Assembly: GCA_018710945.1 (NCBI GenBank)
Contig: DVIW01000020.1
Span: 1 to 64,000, forward strand
Length of the DNA: 64,000 bases
DNA from: Candidatus Aphodovivens avistercoris
GTDB lineage: Bacteria; Actinomycetota; Coriobacteriia; Coriobacteriales; Eggerthellaceae
Direction of reading: 5' to 3'
The translations under genes and the position numbers were made by a program. Of the stretch, positions 54,405-63,656 are shown piece after piece. Under the pieces are notes generated by a model. It worked only from the letters and a program-made list of their open reading frames with translations. It was not told the DNA's origin and searched no databases. The stretch's first letter is position 1; the number at the start of each line of letters is the position of its first letter.

Positions 54405-54494
54405 CTTTCTCAATCCCTCCTGTCGGGGAACGCTCCCTCTCGAAGCGCGCCTCAACGGTCGGCCCGTTCCGTCCGGCCGTTGAGGCGAAGCGCC

Positions 54495-56906
54495 CTACTT
54501 CCTCTTCCCCACCGGCTCGCCCGGCAGGGTGCGGCGGGCGTCGAACACGCCCTCCACGTCCTGTAGCTTCCCCAGCATCCGGTCGATCACGCCGATGTCG
54601 GACACCTGGAACAGAAAGCGCATCTCGGCCATGCCGTCGCGATGCACGGCCAGGTTCGACGACAGCAGGTTGGCGCCCATGCCGGAGATCACCGCCGTCA
54701 CGTCCAGGAACAGGTTCATGCGGTCGAGCGCCTCCACCAGCACTTCCACCTGGTAGGACGTGTTGGGCGCCGGCTCGCTTTCCCACGACACGTCGATGAT
54801 GCGCTCCGGGTCCTTCTCCAGATCCTTTGCGTTGGGGCAGTCGGCGCGGTGCACCGACACGCCGCGCCCGCGCGTGACGAACCCTATGATGGCGTCGCCG
54901 GGCACCGGGTTGCAGCAGCGCGACAGGCGCACCAGCACGTCGTCCACGCCCTTCACCACCACGCCGTTGCTGGAGTGCGTCTCGTGGCGGCGGGTCGGGC
55001 GCACCGTAGTCAGCATGGGCGGCATCTTGCCCGTGGACATGGCGCCGGCGACCAGCGCGCTGCCCTCGTCGGCCTCGTTGCCCTTGTCCACCAGGATTTT
55101 CAGCAGGCGGTTCGCCACGTGCTGAGCGCTCTCGCGGCCGGTGCCGATGTTCACCAGCATGTCGTCGGCGTCCTTGTAGCCCATGTGGTCGGCCACCGTC
55201 TTCATGGCGCGCATCGACTGCGCGCTGGAGATGCCCAGCCCGTGCTTGCGCATCTCGCGCGTCAGCTTGTCGCGGCCGGCCTGCAAATCGTCCCCGCGGC
55301 TGACCTTGCTGAAGTACGAGCGGATCTTGCTGCGCGCGCTGGGGGTCTTGACGTAGTTCAGCCAGTCGCGCGAGGGGCCCGCGCTCTTCTGCGTGAGGAT
55401 CTCCACGCGGTCGCCCGTCTGCAGCTCGTAGGTGAGCGGCACGATGATGCCGTTGACCTTCGCGCCCACGCAGTGGTTGCCCACCTCGGTGTGGATGGCG
55501 TAGGCGAAGTCCACCGGCGTGGAGCCGGCGCGCAGGCTCATGGCCTCGCCTTTCGGCGTGAACACGAACACCTCGTTGGGCGCCAAGTCCACCTTCAGGT
55601 CCTTCAGGAACTCGCGCGAGTCGGGCGTCTCGTCCTGCCAGTCCACCACCTCGCGCAGCCACGCCAACTGCTGGTCCAGCACGTCGTCGCCGCGCTTGCC
55701 ACCGTTTTCCTTGTAGCGCCAGTGCGCCGCCACGCCGTACTCGTCCATGCGATGCATGTCCTCGGTGCGGATCTGCACCTCAAGCGGGCGACCCGCCGGC
55801 CCGATGACCGTGGTGTGCAGGCTCTGGTACATGTTGAACTTCGGCATGGCGATGTAGTCTTTGAACCGCCCGGGCATGGGGTGCCACAACGTGTGCACCG
55901 CGCCCAGCGCCGAGTAGCAGTCCTTCACCGACTTCACGATAAGGCGCACGGCAATGAGGTCGTAGATCTCCGAGAAGCCCTTGCCCTTCTTCGTCATCTT
56001 CTGGTAGATGGAGTACAAGTGCTTGGGGCGGCCCATCACCTGCGCCTGGATGCTCACGCGCTCCATTTCCTCGCGCAGCTTGTCCAGCACCTGCTCAAGG
56101 TAGCCTTCGCGCTCGCCGCGGCTTTCCATGACCATGCGGGCCACCTGCTTGTACTTGTTGGGCTCCAGGTAGTAGAACGCCAGATCCTCCAGCTCCCACT
56201 TGATGGAGTTGATACCCAAACGGTGCGCGATGGGGGCGTAGATCTCCAGCGTTTCGCGCGCCTTGAAGATGCGGCGGTCCTCCGGCAGGGCGCCCAGCGT
56301 GCGCATGTTGTGCAGGCGGTCAGCCAGCTTGATGACGATCACGCGGATGTCGCGACTCATGGCCACGAACATCTTGCGGATGGTGGCCGCCTGCTTGTCG
56401 GAGAGGCTTTCCACCTCGATGCGCGTGATCTTCGTAACGCCGTCCACCAGCTGGTCCACGTGCTGGCCGAACTCCCGCTCCACCAGCTCGTCGGTGACAT
56501 CGGTGTCCTCCACGGTGTCGTGCAGAAGCGCCGCTACCAGCGTTTCCACGTCCATGCGCAGATCGGCCAGGATGATGGCCACCTCAACCGGGTGGATGAT
56601 GTAGGGCTCGCCGCTCTTGCGGCACACGCCCTTGTGCGCCTCGCTGGCGAAGGCGAAGGCCTTCTGGAGCACGGCCTCGTCGGCTTCCGACAGATACGCC
56701 GCCGTCATCTTCTGCAGCTCCGCGAAGCGCTCTTCGGGCGTTTCGGTCTCCGACGCGCGCCCGACGGCGGAGCGGGCGTCCGACGCGAACGCCTTCTCGG
56801 CCACGTGAGGGCGTCCCAGCAGGTTGTCCTCGACGGTCTGGCGCGGCGCGAAACCCGCCTCGGGCGCGCCGAGCAGCTCTTCGGTCCTTCTCTCGTCAGC
56901 GCTCAT
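54495..56906 (-). CDS. rsh: bifunctional (p)ppGpp synthetase/hydrolase, RelA/SpoT family
   Basis: An 803-residue Rel protein that makes and breaks (p)ppGpp. After an unusual N-terminal extension of about 60 residues come an HD hydrolase domain with intact metal ligands (HPVEVA near 103 and LLHDTVED), the synthetase domain (RFKDYIAMPKFNMYQSLHTT near 350), a TGS domain (near 440-490), a helical and zinc-finger region with RCCNPVPGD near 664, and a C-terminal ACT domain. Both activities should be present. The start at 56906 lies inside the end of the RecJ-RecQ gene (11-base overlap), with GGGGAGGGG upstream, so translation is coupled to the DNA repair gene. Confidence 0.94.
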   Translation of the reverse strand: MSADERRTEELLGAPEAGFAPRQTVEDNLLGRPHVAEKAFASDARSAVGRASETETPEERFAELQKMTAAYLSEADEAVLQKAFAFASEAHKGVCRKSGEPYIIHPVEVAIILADLRMDVETLVAALLHDTVEDTDVTDELVEREFGQHVDQLVDGVTKITRIEVESLSDKQAATIRKMFVAMSRDIRVIVIKLADRLHNMRTLGALPEDRRIFKARETLEIYAPIAHRLGINSIKWELEDLAFYYLEPNKYKQVARMVMESRGEREGYLEQVLDKLREEMERVSIQAQVMGRPKHLYSIYQKMTKKGKGFSEIYDLIAVRLIVKSVKDCYSALGAVHTLWHPMPGRFKDYIAMPKFNMYQSLHTTVIGPAGRPLEVQIRTEDMHRMDEYGVAAHWRYKENGGKRGDDVLDQQLAWLREVVDWQDETPDSREFLKDLKVDLAPNEVFVFTPKGEAMSLRAGSTPVDFAYAIHTEVGNHCVGAKVNGIIVPLTYELQTGDRVEILTQKSAGPSRDWLNYVKTPSARSKIRSYFSKVSRGDDLQAGRDKLTREMRKHGLGISSAQSMRAMKTVADHMGYKDADDMLVNIGTGRESAQHVANRLLKILVDKGNEADEGSALVAGAMSTGKMPPMLTTVRPTRRHETHSSNGVVVKGVDDVLVRLSRCCNPVPGDAIIGFVTRGRGVSVHRADCPNAKDLEKDPERIIDVSWESEPAPNTSYQVEVLVEALDRMNLFLDVTAVISGMGANLLSSNLAVHRDGMAEMRFLFQVSDIGVIDRMLGKLQDVEGVFDARRTLPGEPVGKRK

Positions 56907-59900
56907 CGCTTCGTCCCCTCCCCGTTTCGTCGTCCGTCGGAAGGATGGGCCGCGACACGCGCGCCTGCAGCGAGGCTGCGTCGCTCCCCATGGCCCATTC
57001 CTTGAACGCATGGTATATCTCCTGCTCGCCGATGCCCTCGCGATAGCGCACGCTGTCGGTGAGCTCCACTTTGCCCTGGACGTCCGCCACGCGCACCGAG
57101 CGCACCGGCTCGCCCGACGAGAACGCCGTGCGCGTTTCCACCAGCCCCAGCTCGCGGAACACCGCGATACCGCAGGCCGCCGAGGCGGGGCGCATCTCGC
57201 GCTGCTGACCGCTTGCCATCCGCGCCAGATCGGCGTTGCTCACGGCGAAGAAGCCCTCGCCGGCCGCGCGCTGCAGGGCGCGCAGGTGGCGGTACACCAG
57301 CGCCAGGCTGTCGTGGTCGGGTGTCATGTCGGCCAGGATGCCCTCGTTGATGCGCGTGTCGGCGCGGCCGAACAGCAGGTGCACCCACGCCGGCTTCCCG
57401 TCGCGGCCGGCCCGGCCGCTCATCTGGTTGAACTCCACCTCGTTGAACGGCAGGTGGAACAGCACCACGTGGCGGATGTTGGGGATGTCCACGCCCTCGC
57501 CGAACGCCGAGGTTGCCACCAGCACCGACAGCGCGTCGGTGCGGAACAGCTCTTCGATGCGCTTGCGCTCGACGCGCGAGAGGCCCGCGTTGTAGAAGCC
57601 GATGAGCGGGGCCAGCTGGGGCACGCGCTTGCGCAGGCGGCGGGCCAGCACGACCGACTGCTCGCGCGAGTTCACGAACACGAGCGTCTTGCCGCCGCCG
57701 GCCACCAGGTTCGCCAGGTAGCCCTCGCGGTTCTTCAGGTTGCGCTGGTCGTCCACGTAGAGGTTCGGGCGCACGGCGTCGTCGAGCACGCAGGAGTCGA
57801 TGGGCAGCGCCGCGCGGATGTCGTCGGCGATGGAGGCGGGCGCCGTGGCGGTGAGCGCCAGCACGCAGGGCGCGCCCAGCTTCGCCAGCGAGCGGCCGAT
57901 GGCCGCATACGCCGCGCGCTGGCCCGCCTTCGCCAGGCCGATGTGGTGCGCCTCGTCCACCACGGCGAAGCCGATGCGCCCGCAGCGCGCCAGCTTGTCG
58001 GCGTGGTAGGACAAAAACTCCGGCGTGGTGAGCACAATGTCGCAGCTGCCGTCGGACAAGGCCGCCATCACCTGACGCCGCTCTTCCGGCGAGCTTTCGC
58101 CCGTGAGCGACGACACGGCGATGCCGAAGCCCTCCAGCGCCTCGCCGATGTGGAACGCTTGGTCGGCGATGAGCGCGCGAAGCGGGTACACGAACACGCT
58201 GGCCTGGTGCTTCGTCAGCGCCAGCAGGGCGGCGTGCACCTGGAAGGTGAGCGACTTGCCGCGCCCGGTGGCCATGACGGCCAGCACGCTGCGGCCCGCG
58301 CGCAAATCCTCCAGCACCTCGCGCTGCGAGGGGTGCAGGCACCCTTCGCCGATGAGCGCGCGGATGATCTCGCCCTCCAGCCCCTCCGGGTCCTCGGCGG
58401 CCTTGCGCTCCCAGAACGCGCGGTTCTCCACGCGCGCGGCCTCGTAGGCCTCGATCTGCTGGACGTCGTGCGGCGCGTCGGCGCACAGCTCGGCGTCGCT
58501 CGTGGCGTACAGGTCGGCCACGAACGAGAGGCTCTCGGGATCCAGGCACGCCTCCAGCGCCGCGCACGCGCGCGCCGGCGACAGCGACTGCAGCATCGCC
58601 TTCACCGTGCGGCGGCCGCGCCACTCATCTATCTGCACCTCGAACGCGGCGTTCACCACGCTGTCGGTGCGCATGAGGGTTTCGATGTCGCTGCAGTGGA
58701 ACATGATGCCGGCCACGCTGGCCGCGCCGTTGGTCAGCGTGCACGAAAAGTGGTTCTTCTCGGCGCCCACCGCGCGGCAGTTCGTCAGCATCACGTCGCG
58801 CGCCAGGTAGCAGGGGGTGCGCATCTCCTGGCCGAACGGCGCCAGCAGATCCAGCTTCTGCACGTTCTCCAGCGTGAGCTCGCTCAGATCGACGCAGGCG
58901 TCTATCTGGATGAGCGGGTGGAAGGCGCCCTCGGGCAGAGCGTCCATGTAAGCGCACAGGCGCGCGGAGAACTCCGGCAGCTTGTCAGCGGGCAGCGTCA
59001 CGCCCACCGCGGCCTCGTGGCCGCCGAAGCGGGTGAGCAGGTCCGAGCAGCTTTCCACAGCCTTGAACAGGTTCACCTGGCCCACGCTGCGGCCGGAGCC
59101 GCGGGCCTCGTCGCCCTCGATGGTGAACAGCAGGCAGGGCACGCCGTAGGCGCCCACCAGGCGGCTGGCCACGATGCCCTTCACGCCCTCGTGCCAGCCC
59201 TCGCCCGCCACCACCAGTGCGCGCTGGCCGTGGTACTCCTGCGCAGCCTGGGCTCGGGCTATCTCCGACAGCTCGGCCTCGATGGCGCGGCGCTGGTCGT
59301 TGATGCCCTCCAGGCGCTCGGCGTTGCGCGAGGCTTCGTCGAAGTCGTCGGTCAGCAGCACGTCCAGCGCGGGCTGGGCGTCCCCCATGCGGCCCGCCGC
59401 GTTCAGGCGCGGGATCAGCGAGAAGCTCAAGTTCGAGGAGGTCACCTTCTTGCCCGCCGAGCCGCTGGCGGCCAGCAGCGCGGCGATGCAGGGGCGCGGG
59501 GCGTCGTTCATGCGCGCGATGCCGTCGGCCACCAGCGCGCGGTTCTCGTCCACCATGGGCATGAGGTCGGCGACCGTGCCCAGCGTGGCCAGGTCGGTGT
59601 AGCTGCGCCACAGGTGCGGGTAGCCGAAACGCCCGCCGAGCGCCTGCACGAGCTTCAGCGCCACGCCCACGCCGGCCAGAATGGAGCTTCTGCAGGAGGG
59701 GTCGGTCTTCGGGTCGGCCACCGGCACGCCCTGGGGCACCAGGTCGGCAGGCTCGTGATGGTCGGTGATCGCCACGCCGATGCCGCGTTGGCGCACCAGC
59801 TCCACCTCCGCGGCGCAGGCGATGCCGCAGTCCACCGTCACCAGGAAGTCGGGCTCCAGCTGGCACACGCGGTCGAGCGCGGCTTCGGTGATGCCGTAGC

Positions 59901-60258
59901 CCTCGTCGAAGCGGCGCGGGATGAACGGCAGCGCACAGGCGCCCAGGGCGCGCAGGCCGCGCGTGAGCACGGCGGTGGCGGAGATGCCGTCCACGTCGAA
60001 GTCGCCGAACACCACGATGCGGTCGCCGCGGCGGATGGCGGCCTCCAGCGCGTCAGCCACGTCGGCCAGGCCGGGGATGGTGTAGGGATCGCGCCAGTCG
60101 CGGTCGAGCGACGGCTCCAGGAACTGCTGCGCTTTGGCGGGATCGTCGATGCCGCGCGCCACCAGCGTCGCCGCGATGAAACGCGGCAAGCCCAGGTCGC
60201 GCTGAAGGCGCGCAATGGCGTCGGGATCGGCTGCCCGGATGTTGAATCTGGCTGACAT
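56896..60258 (-). CDS. RecJ-RecQ fusion: single-strand exonuclease joined to a RecQ-like helicase
   Basis: An 1120-residue fusion. The N-terminal half is RecJ: DFDVDGISA near residue 86, VTVDCG and ITDHHEP in the DHH domain, and the DHHA1 motif RFGGHEAAVG near residue 410. After an OB-like region a RecQ-type SF2 helicase follows: Walker A ATGRGKS near residue 664, VVDEAHH near 767, LTATAPAS, and QMSGRAGRDG near 946. It would unwind and degrade 5' ends of single-stranded DNA, the RecQ-RecJ resection reaction, in one polypeptide. No frameshift separates the halves. The ATG at 60258 has a weak site. The 3' end overlaps rsh by 11 bases. Confidence 0.92.
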   Translation of the reverse strand: MSARFNIRAADPDAIARLQRDLGLPRFIAATLVARGIDDPAKAQQFLEPSLDRDWRDPYTIPGLADVADALEAAIRRGDRIVVFGDFDVDGISATAVLTRGLRALGACALPFIPRRFDEGYGITEAALDRVCQLEPDFLVTVDCGIACAAEVELVRQRGIGVAITDHHEPADLVPQGVPVADPKTDPSCRSSILAGVGVALKLVQALGGRFGYPHLWRSYTDLATLGTVADLMPMVDENRALVADGIARMNDAPRPCIAALLAASGSAGKKVTSSNLSFSLIPRLNAAGRMGDAQPALDVLLTDDFDEASRNAERLEGINDQRRAIEAELSEIARAQAAQEYHGQRALVVAGEGWHEGVKGIVASRLVGAYGVPCLLFTIEGDEARGSGRSVGQVNLFKAVESCSDLLTRFGGHEAAVGVTLPADKLPEFSARLCAYMDALPEGAFHPLIQIDACVDLSELTLENVQKLDLLAPFGQEMRTPCYLARDVMLTNCRAVGAEKNHFSCTLTNGAASVAGIMFHCSDIETLMRTDSVVNAAFEVQIDEWRGRRTVKAMLQSLSPARACAALEACLDPESLSFVADLYATSDAELCADAPHDVQQIEAYEAARVENRAFWERKAAEDPEGLEGEIIRALIGEGCLHPSQREVLEDLRAGRSVLAVMATGRGKSLTFQVHAALLALTKHQASVFVYPLRALIADQAFHIGEALEGFGIAVSSLTGESSPEERRQVMAALSDGSCDIVLTTPEFLSYHADKLARCGRIGFAVVDEAHHIGLAKAGQRAAYAAIGRSLAKLGAPCVLALTATAPASIADDIRAALPIDSCVLDDAVRPNLYVDDQRNLKNREGYLANLVAGGGKTLVFVNSREQSVVLARRLRKRVPQLAPLIGFYNAGLSRVERKRIEELFRTDALSVLVATSAFGEGVDIPNIRHVVLFHLPFNEVEFNQMSGRAGRDGKPAWVHLLFGRADTRINEGILADMTPDHDSLALVYRHLRALQRAAGEGFFAVSNADLARMASGQQREMRPASAACGIAVFRELGLVETRTAFSSGEPVRSVRVADVQGKVELTDSVRYREGIGEQEIYHAFKEWAMGSDAASLQARVSRPILPTDDETGRGRSDER

Positions 60259-60302
60259 GGAACGCTCTGCCTAACATGGATGAAGCTGTCTTTTTCCGTC
60301 CT

Positions 60303-60331
60303 ATTGTCCCACATTACGCGCGCGCTGTCAT
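60303..60331 (-). promoter_or_regulatory. promoter of the RecJ-RecQ / rsh operon
   Basis: On the minus strand ATGACA (60326-60331) and GACAAT (60303-60308) are separated by 17 bases, giving a leader of about 40 bases. Confidence 0.45.
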
Positions 60332-60396
60332 GGCGCTCAGGCGGGCGGCGGGCGGCACCATAATAAGAACGTTTGTTCGTTGCGCTGCGCGCATGC

Positions 60397-60402
60397 TACA
60401 CT
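60397..60402 (+). promoter_or_regulatory. extended -10 of the SNF2 helicase gene
   Basis: TACACT preceded by TGC (60394-60396) forms an extended -10, 31 bases before the GTG start. No clear -35. Confidence 0.45.
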
Positions 60403-60433
60403 GGCAGGCGGCAAGAAAGGGGCAGGGAAGCGC

Positions 60434-63400
60434 GTGCTGAAGCGGCAGGACATCCAAGACGCTCGGGGCATCCGGGACGAAGCGGCGCCAGAGGCGTCCG
60501 AGCCCACATCGGCGCCGCTGGCCGCGCTGATGCGCCGGGCCGAGGCGTCACGGGCCGACGAGGACCTGCTGGGCCGCGTCGAGCTGCTGCCCACCCTGCG
60601 CTACGGTTACGGCGAATGGTCCGCGCGGTTCAGCATCGCCGGGCCGGAGGGCGCCTACGTGCTGAAAAGCGTCTCGGACTTCCTGGAGCGCATGCGCACG
60701 GGCGAGCGGTTCGCCTACGGGAAGAAGCTCGCGTTCGCTCACGTGCCCGAGGCGCTGAGCGAGCGGGGCCGCGCCATCGCGCGGGTGATGAGCCGCGCGG
60801 CCGCAGCGCGGCGCAGGCCGCCCGACCCCTGGGAGCGCGGGGCGGCGGATGCGGGGCGCGTCGGGCGCGAGCTGCCGCTTTCCCCGGCCGAGGTGGCGGA
60901 GCTTCTGGACGCGCTGGACGGTACCGTTTTCGACGTAGAGGGCGCCGACGCCGGCACGCGGGCGCTGGCCCACGCGCGCGTGAGCGACGACGCTCCCAGC
61001 CTGGGCCTCCGCCTGGAGCTGGCAAGCGATGGCGGATGCCGCATCGAGGCGCGGGAAAGCGCGCGGCTCGTCCGCGGCGGCGGGCGCATGTTCGTGTGGG
61101 ACGGCGACGAGTTCCGCCGCTGCCCCGCCGGCTGGATGCGCTGCGCGGACGTTCTGGCCGTCGCGCTGGACCCCGAGACGCGCCCCGTCTGCGTGGCGCG
61201 CGGCGACCTGCCGCGGTTCTGCTCCACGCTGCTGCCGCAGATGGAGGCGGCGCTGCCCGTGGAGGTGCCGCCCGAACTGGAGGCGCTGAAGCCTGTGCCC
61301 TGCGCGCTGCGGTTCTACTTCGACCGCGAGGGAGCCGAGATCGTCTGCGAGGCGAAGGCGGCCTACGGCGCGGCGGAGTTCCGCGTGGGAACGCAGGCGG
61401 ACGAGGGCGCGGACGCAGGCGGCGCGGGTGCGGGCGGCGCAGGCGCGGCAGGCGGCGGCCCCGTGCGCGACGAGCGGCGCGAGGCGAAGGCGGAAGCGCT
61501 GGTGGAGCGCTACTTCGGCGGCGGCTGGCTGCCCAGCCCCGCCAAGCTGCCGCTTGCTGCCGAAGCCGAGGCCGGCGCGCTGCTGTACGGCGGCCTGGCC
61601 GAGTTCCGCGCGCTGGGCGAGGTGCTCACCACGCCGGCGTTCGACCGCCTGCTGCGCAGCGCGGCGCCGCGCGTGACCTTCGGCGTGTCGCTGGCAGGCA
61701 ACCTGCTGAACCTGACGGTCCAGGCGGGCGACCTGCCGCCTGCCGAACTGGCCGCGCTGCTGCAGGGCTACCGCAAGCGCAAGCACTACCACCGTCTGCG
61801 CAACGGCGCATTCCTGAACCTGGCCGACTGCGACCTGGCCCAGCTCGACCAGCTTGCCGCCGACTTGGGCGTCACGCCGGCGCAGCTGGCGTCCGGAGCG
61901 GTGGAGCTACCCAGCTTCCGCGCGTTCTACCTGGACGAAGAGGACAACCTGGAGCGCGACCGCTCGTTCGACCGCTACCTGGACGGCTTTCGCGGCGTCA
62001 GCGAAGAGGGCTTCGCCGTGCCCGCTTCGCTGGCCGGCGTGCTGCGGCCCTACCAGGCGGAAGGTTTCCGCTGGCTGCAGGCGCGCTGCGAAGCGGGGTT
62101 CGGCGGCGCCCTGGCCGACGAGATGGGGCTGGGGAAGTCGGTGCAGCTCATCGCCCTGCTGCTGGCTCGGCGCGACGAGGCGCGCGAAACGGGACCCAGC
62201 CTGATCGTGTGCCCGGCGTCGCTGGTGTACAACTGGCTGGCCGAGTTCGAGCGGTTCGCGCCCGAGCTGCGCGTGCGCGCTGTGACCGGCACGAAAGCCG
62301 AGCGGCGGCGCGCGCTGGCGGAGGCGTTCGGCGGGGCGGGGGCCGAGGCGAGTGGCGGCGCCGGCACGGCAGAAGCGATGCCCGAGTCCACGCCCGATGC
62401 CGATGGCGCCACGGCGTCGGCCGCAGACGCGCCGCCGACCGCACCCTCCCCCGCCTCGGTGCATCCCGCCTGCGACGTGCTCGTGACCTCCTACGACACG
62501 CTGCGCGTCGACTCCGACGCCATCTCGCAGCACGCGTTCTACTGCTGCGCGCTGGACGAGGCCCACTGCATCAAGAACCCCGCCGCCCTCATCACGCGCG
62601 CGGCGAAGCGCGTGCGGGCGCGCCACCGCTTCGCGCTGACCGGCACGCCGATGGAGAACCGCCTGAGCGATCTGTGGAGCATCTTCGACTTCCTGATGCC
62701 GGGACTGCTGGGCCCCTACACGCGCTTCCGCGAGCGCTTCGAGCTGCCCATCGCCGGCGGCGACGAGGACGCGGCCGAGCGCCTGCGCCGGCTGGCCGGC
62801 CCCTTCATGCTGCGCCGCCGCAAGGCTGACGTGCTGGCCGACCTTCCCGAAAAGCTGGAATCCACCGTGTACGTGGCGCTGGAGGGCGAGCAGCGGCGCC
62901 TCTACGACGCCTGCGAGCAGCAGCTGCGCGAGCGTCTCACCGAGCAGAAGCGCGTGAAAGGCGGCCGCGGCAAGGCGAAGCCCCTCACGCCCGAGGCCCG
63001 CGCCGCCGCCGCGACGGCCGCCGCCGCAGGCGACGACTTCAAGAAGAACCGCGTGGAGGTGCTGGCCGAGCTGACGAAGCTGCGGCTGCTCTGCTGCGAC
63101 CCCGCGCTGGTATACGAAGATTACGCCGGACCGGCCGCGAAGCTGGCGGCCGTGGCGGAGCTGGTGGAGTCGGCCTGGGACGCGGGCCAGAAAACGCTCG
63201 TGTTCTCGCAGTTTACCAGTTTTCTAGCGCTCATCGGCGAGCAGCTGCGGGCGCGGCGCGTCCCGTTTTTCACCATCACGGGCGCCACGCCCAAGCGCAC
63301 GCGCCTCGAGCTGGCGAACGCGTTCAACGCCGACGACACGCCAGCGCTGCTCATCTCGCTGAAGGCGGGCGGCACGGGGCTGAACCTGACGGGCGCCTCG

Positions 63401-63646
63401 GCGGTGATCCACGCCGACCCCTGGTGGAACGAGGCCGCCCAGGTGCAGGCCACCGACCGCGCCCACCGCATCGGGCAGACGCGCGCCGTCACCGTGCGGA
63501 AGGTCATCGCCAAAGGCACCATCGAAGAGCGCATCCAGCGCTTGCAGCAGGCGAAAGCCCAGCTCGCCGACCAGGTGGTCGGCGCCAGCGGCACCTCGCT
63601 TGCCGGGCTTTCCCGCGAAGACCTGTTGGAACTGCTGAACCCATAG
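60434..63646 (+). CDS. SNF2-family DNA/RNA helicase (bacterial HepA/RapA-like)
   Basis: A 1070-residue SNF2 ATPase. An N-terminal region of about 530 residues, typical of the bacterial SNF2 group, carries a Gly/Ala-rich linker near residue 325. The helicase core has Walker A DEMGLGKS near residue 565, LDEAHCIKNP, LTGTPMENRLSDLWS, and the C-terminal RecA fold with GGTGLNLTGAS and QATDRAHRIGQT. A second Ala/Gly-rich insertion lies between motifs Ia and II (near 640-670). No SWIM zinc finger is visible at the start. It probably remodels protein-DNA complexes such as RNA polymerase. The GTG at 60434 follows GGGAAG. It is divergent from the RecJ-RecQ gene. Confidence 0.88.
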   Translation: MLKRQDIQDARGIRDEAAPEASEPTSAPLAALMRRAEASRADEDLLGRVELLPTLRYGYGEWSARFSIAGPEGAYVLKSVSDFLERMRTGERFAYGKKLAFAHVPEALSERGRAIARVMSRAAAARRRPPDPWERGAADAGRVGRELPLSPAEVAELLDALDGTVFDVEGADAGTRALAHARVSDDAPSLGLRLELASDGGCRIEARESARLVRGGGRMFVWDGDEFRRCPAGWMRCADVLAVALDPETRPVCVARGDLPRFCSTLLPQMEAALPVEVPPELEALKPVPCALRFYFDREGAEIVCEAKAAYGAAEFRVGTQADEGADAGGAGAGGAGAAGGGPVRDERREAKAEALVERYFGGGWLPSPAKLPLAAEAEAGALLYGGLAEFRALGEVLTTPAFDRLLRSAAPRVTFGVSLAGNLLNLTVQAGDLPPAELAALLQGYRKRKHYHRLRNGAFLNLADCDLAQLDQLAADLGVTPAQLASGAVELPSFRAFYLDEEDNLERDRSFDRYLDGFRGVSEEGFAVPASLAGVLRPYQAEGFRWLQARCEAGFGGALADEMGLGKSVQLIALLLARRDEARETGPSLIVCPASLVYNWLAEFERFAPELRVRAVTGTKAERRRALAEAFGGAGAEASGGAGTAEAMPESTPDADGATASAADAPPTAPSPASVHPACDVLVTSYDTLRVDSDAISQHAFYCCALDEAHCIKNPAALITRAAKRVRARHRFALTGTPMENRLSDLWSIFDFLMPGLLGPYTRFRERFELPIAGGDEDAAERLRRLAGPFMLRRRKADVLADLPEKLESTVYVALEGEQRRLYDACEQQLRERLTEQKRVKGGRGKAKPLTPEARAAAATAAAAGDDFKKNRVEVLAELTKLRLLCCDPALVYEDYAGPAAKLAAVAELVESAWDAGQKTLVFSQFTSFLALIGEQLRARRVPFFTITGATPKRTRLELANAFNADDTPALLISLKAGGTGLNLTGASAVIHADPWWNEAAQVQATDRAHRIGQTRAVTVRKVIAKGTIEERIQRLQQAKAQLADQVVGASGTSLAGLSREDLLELLNP

Positions 63647-63656
63647 CGCGCCTCGA

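Noticed and set aside
56824-60255. A plus-strand open frame of about 1140 codons opposite the RecJ-RecQ gene
   Set aside because: The same shadow effect. No recognisable domain, and the opposite strand carries complete RecJ and RecQ motifs.
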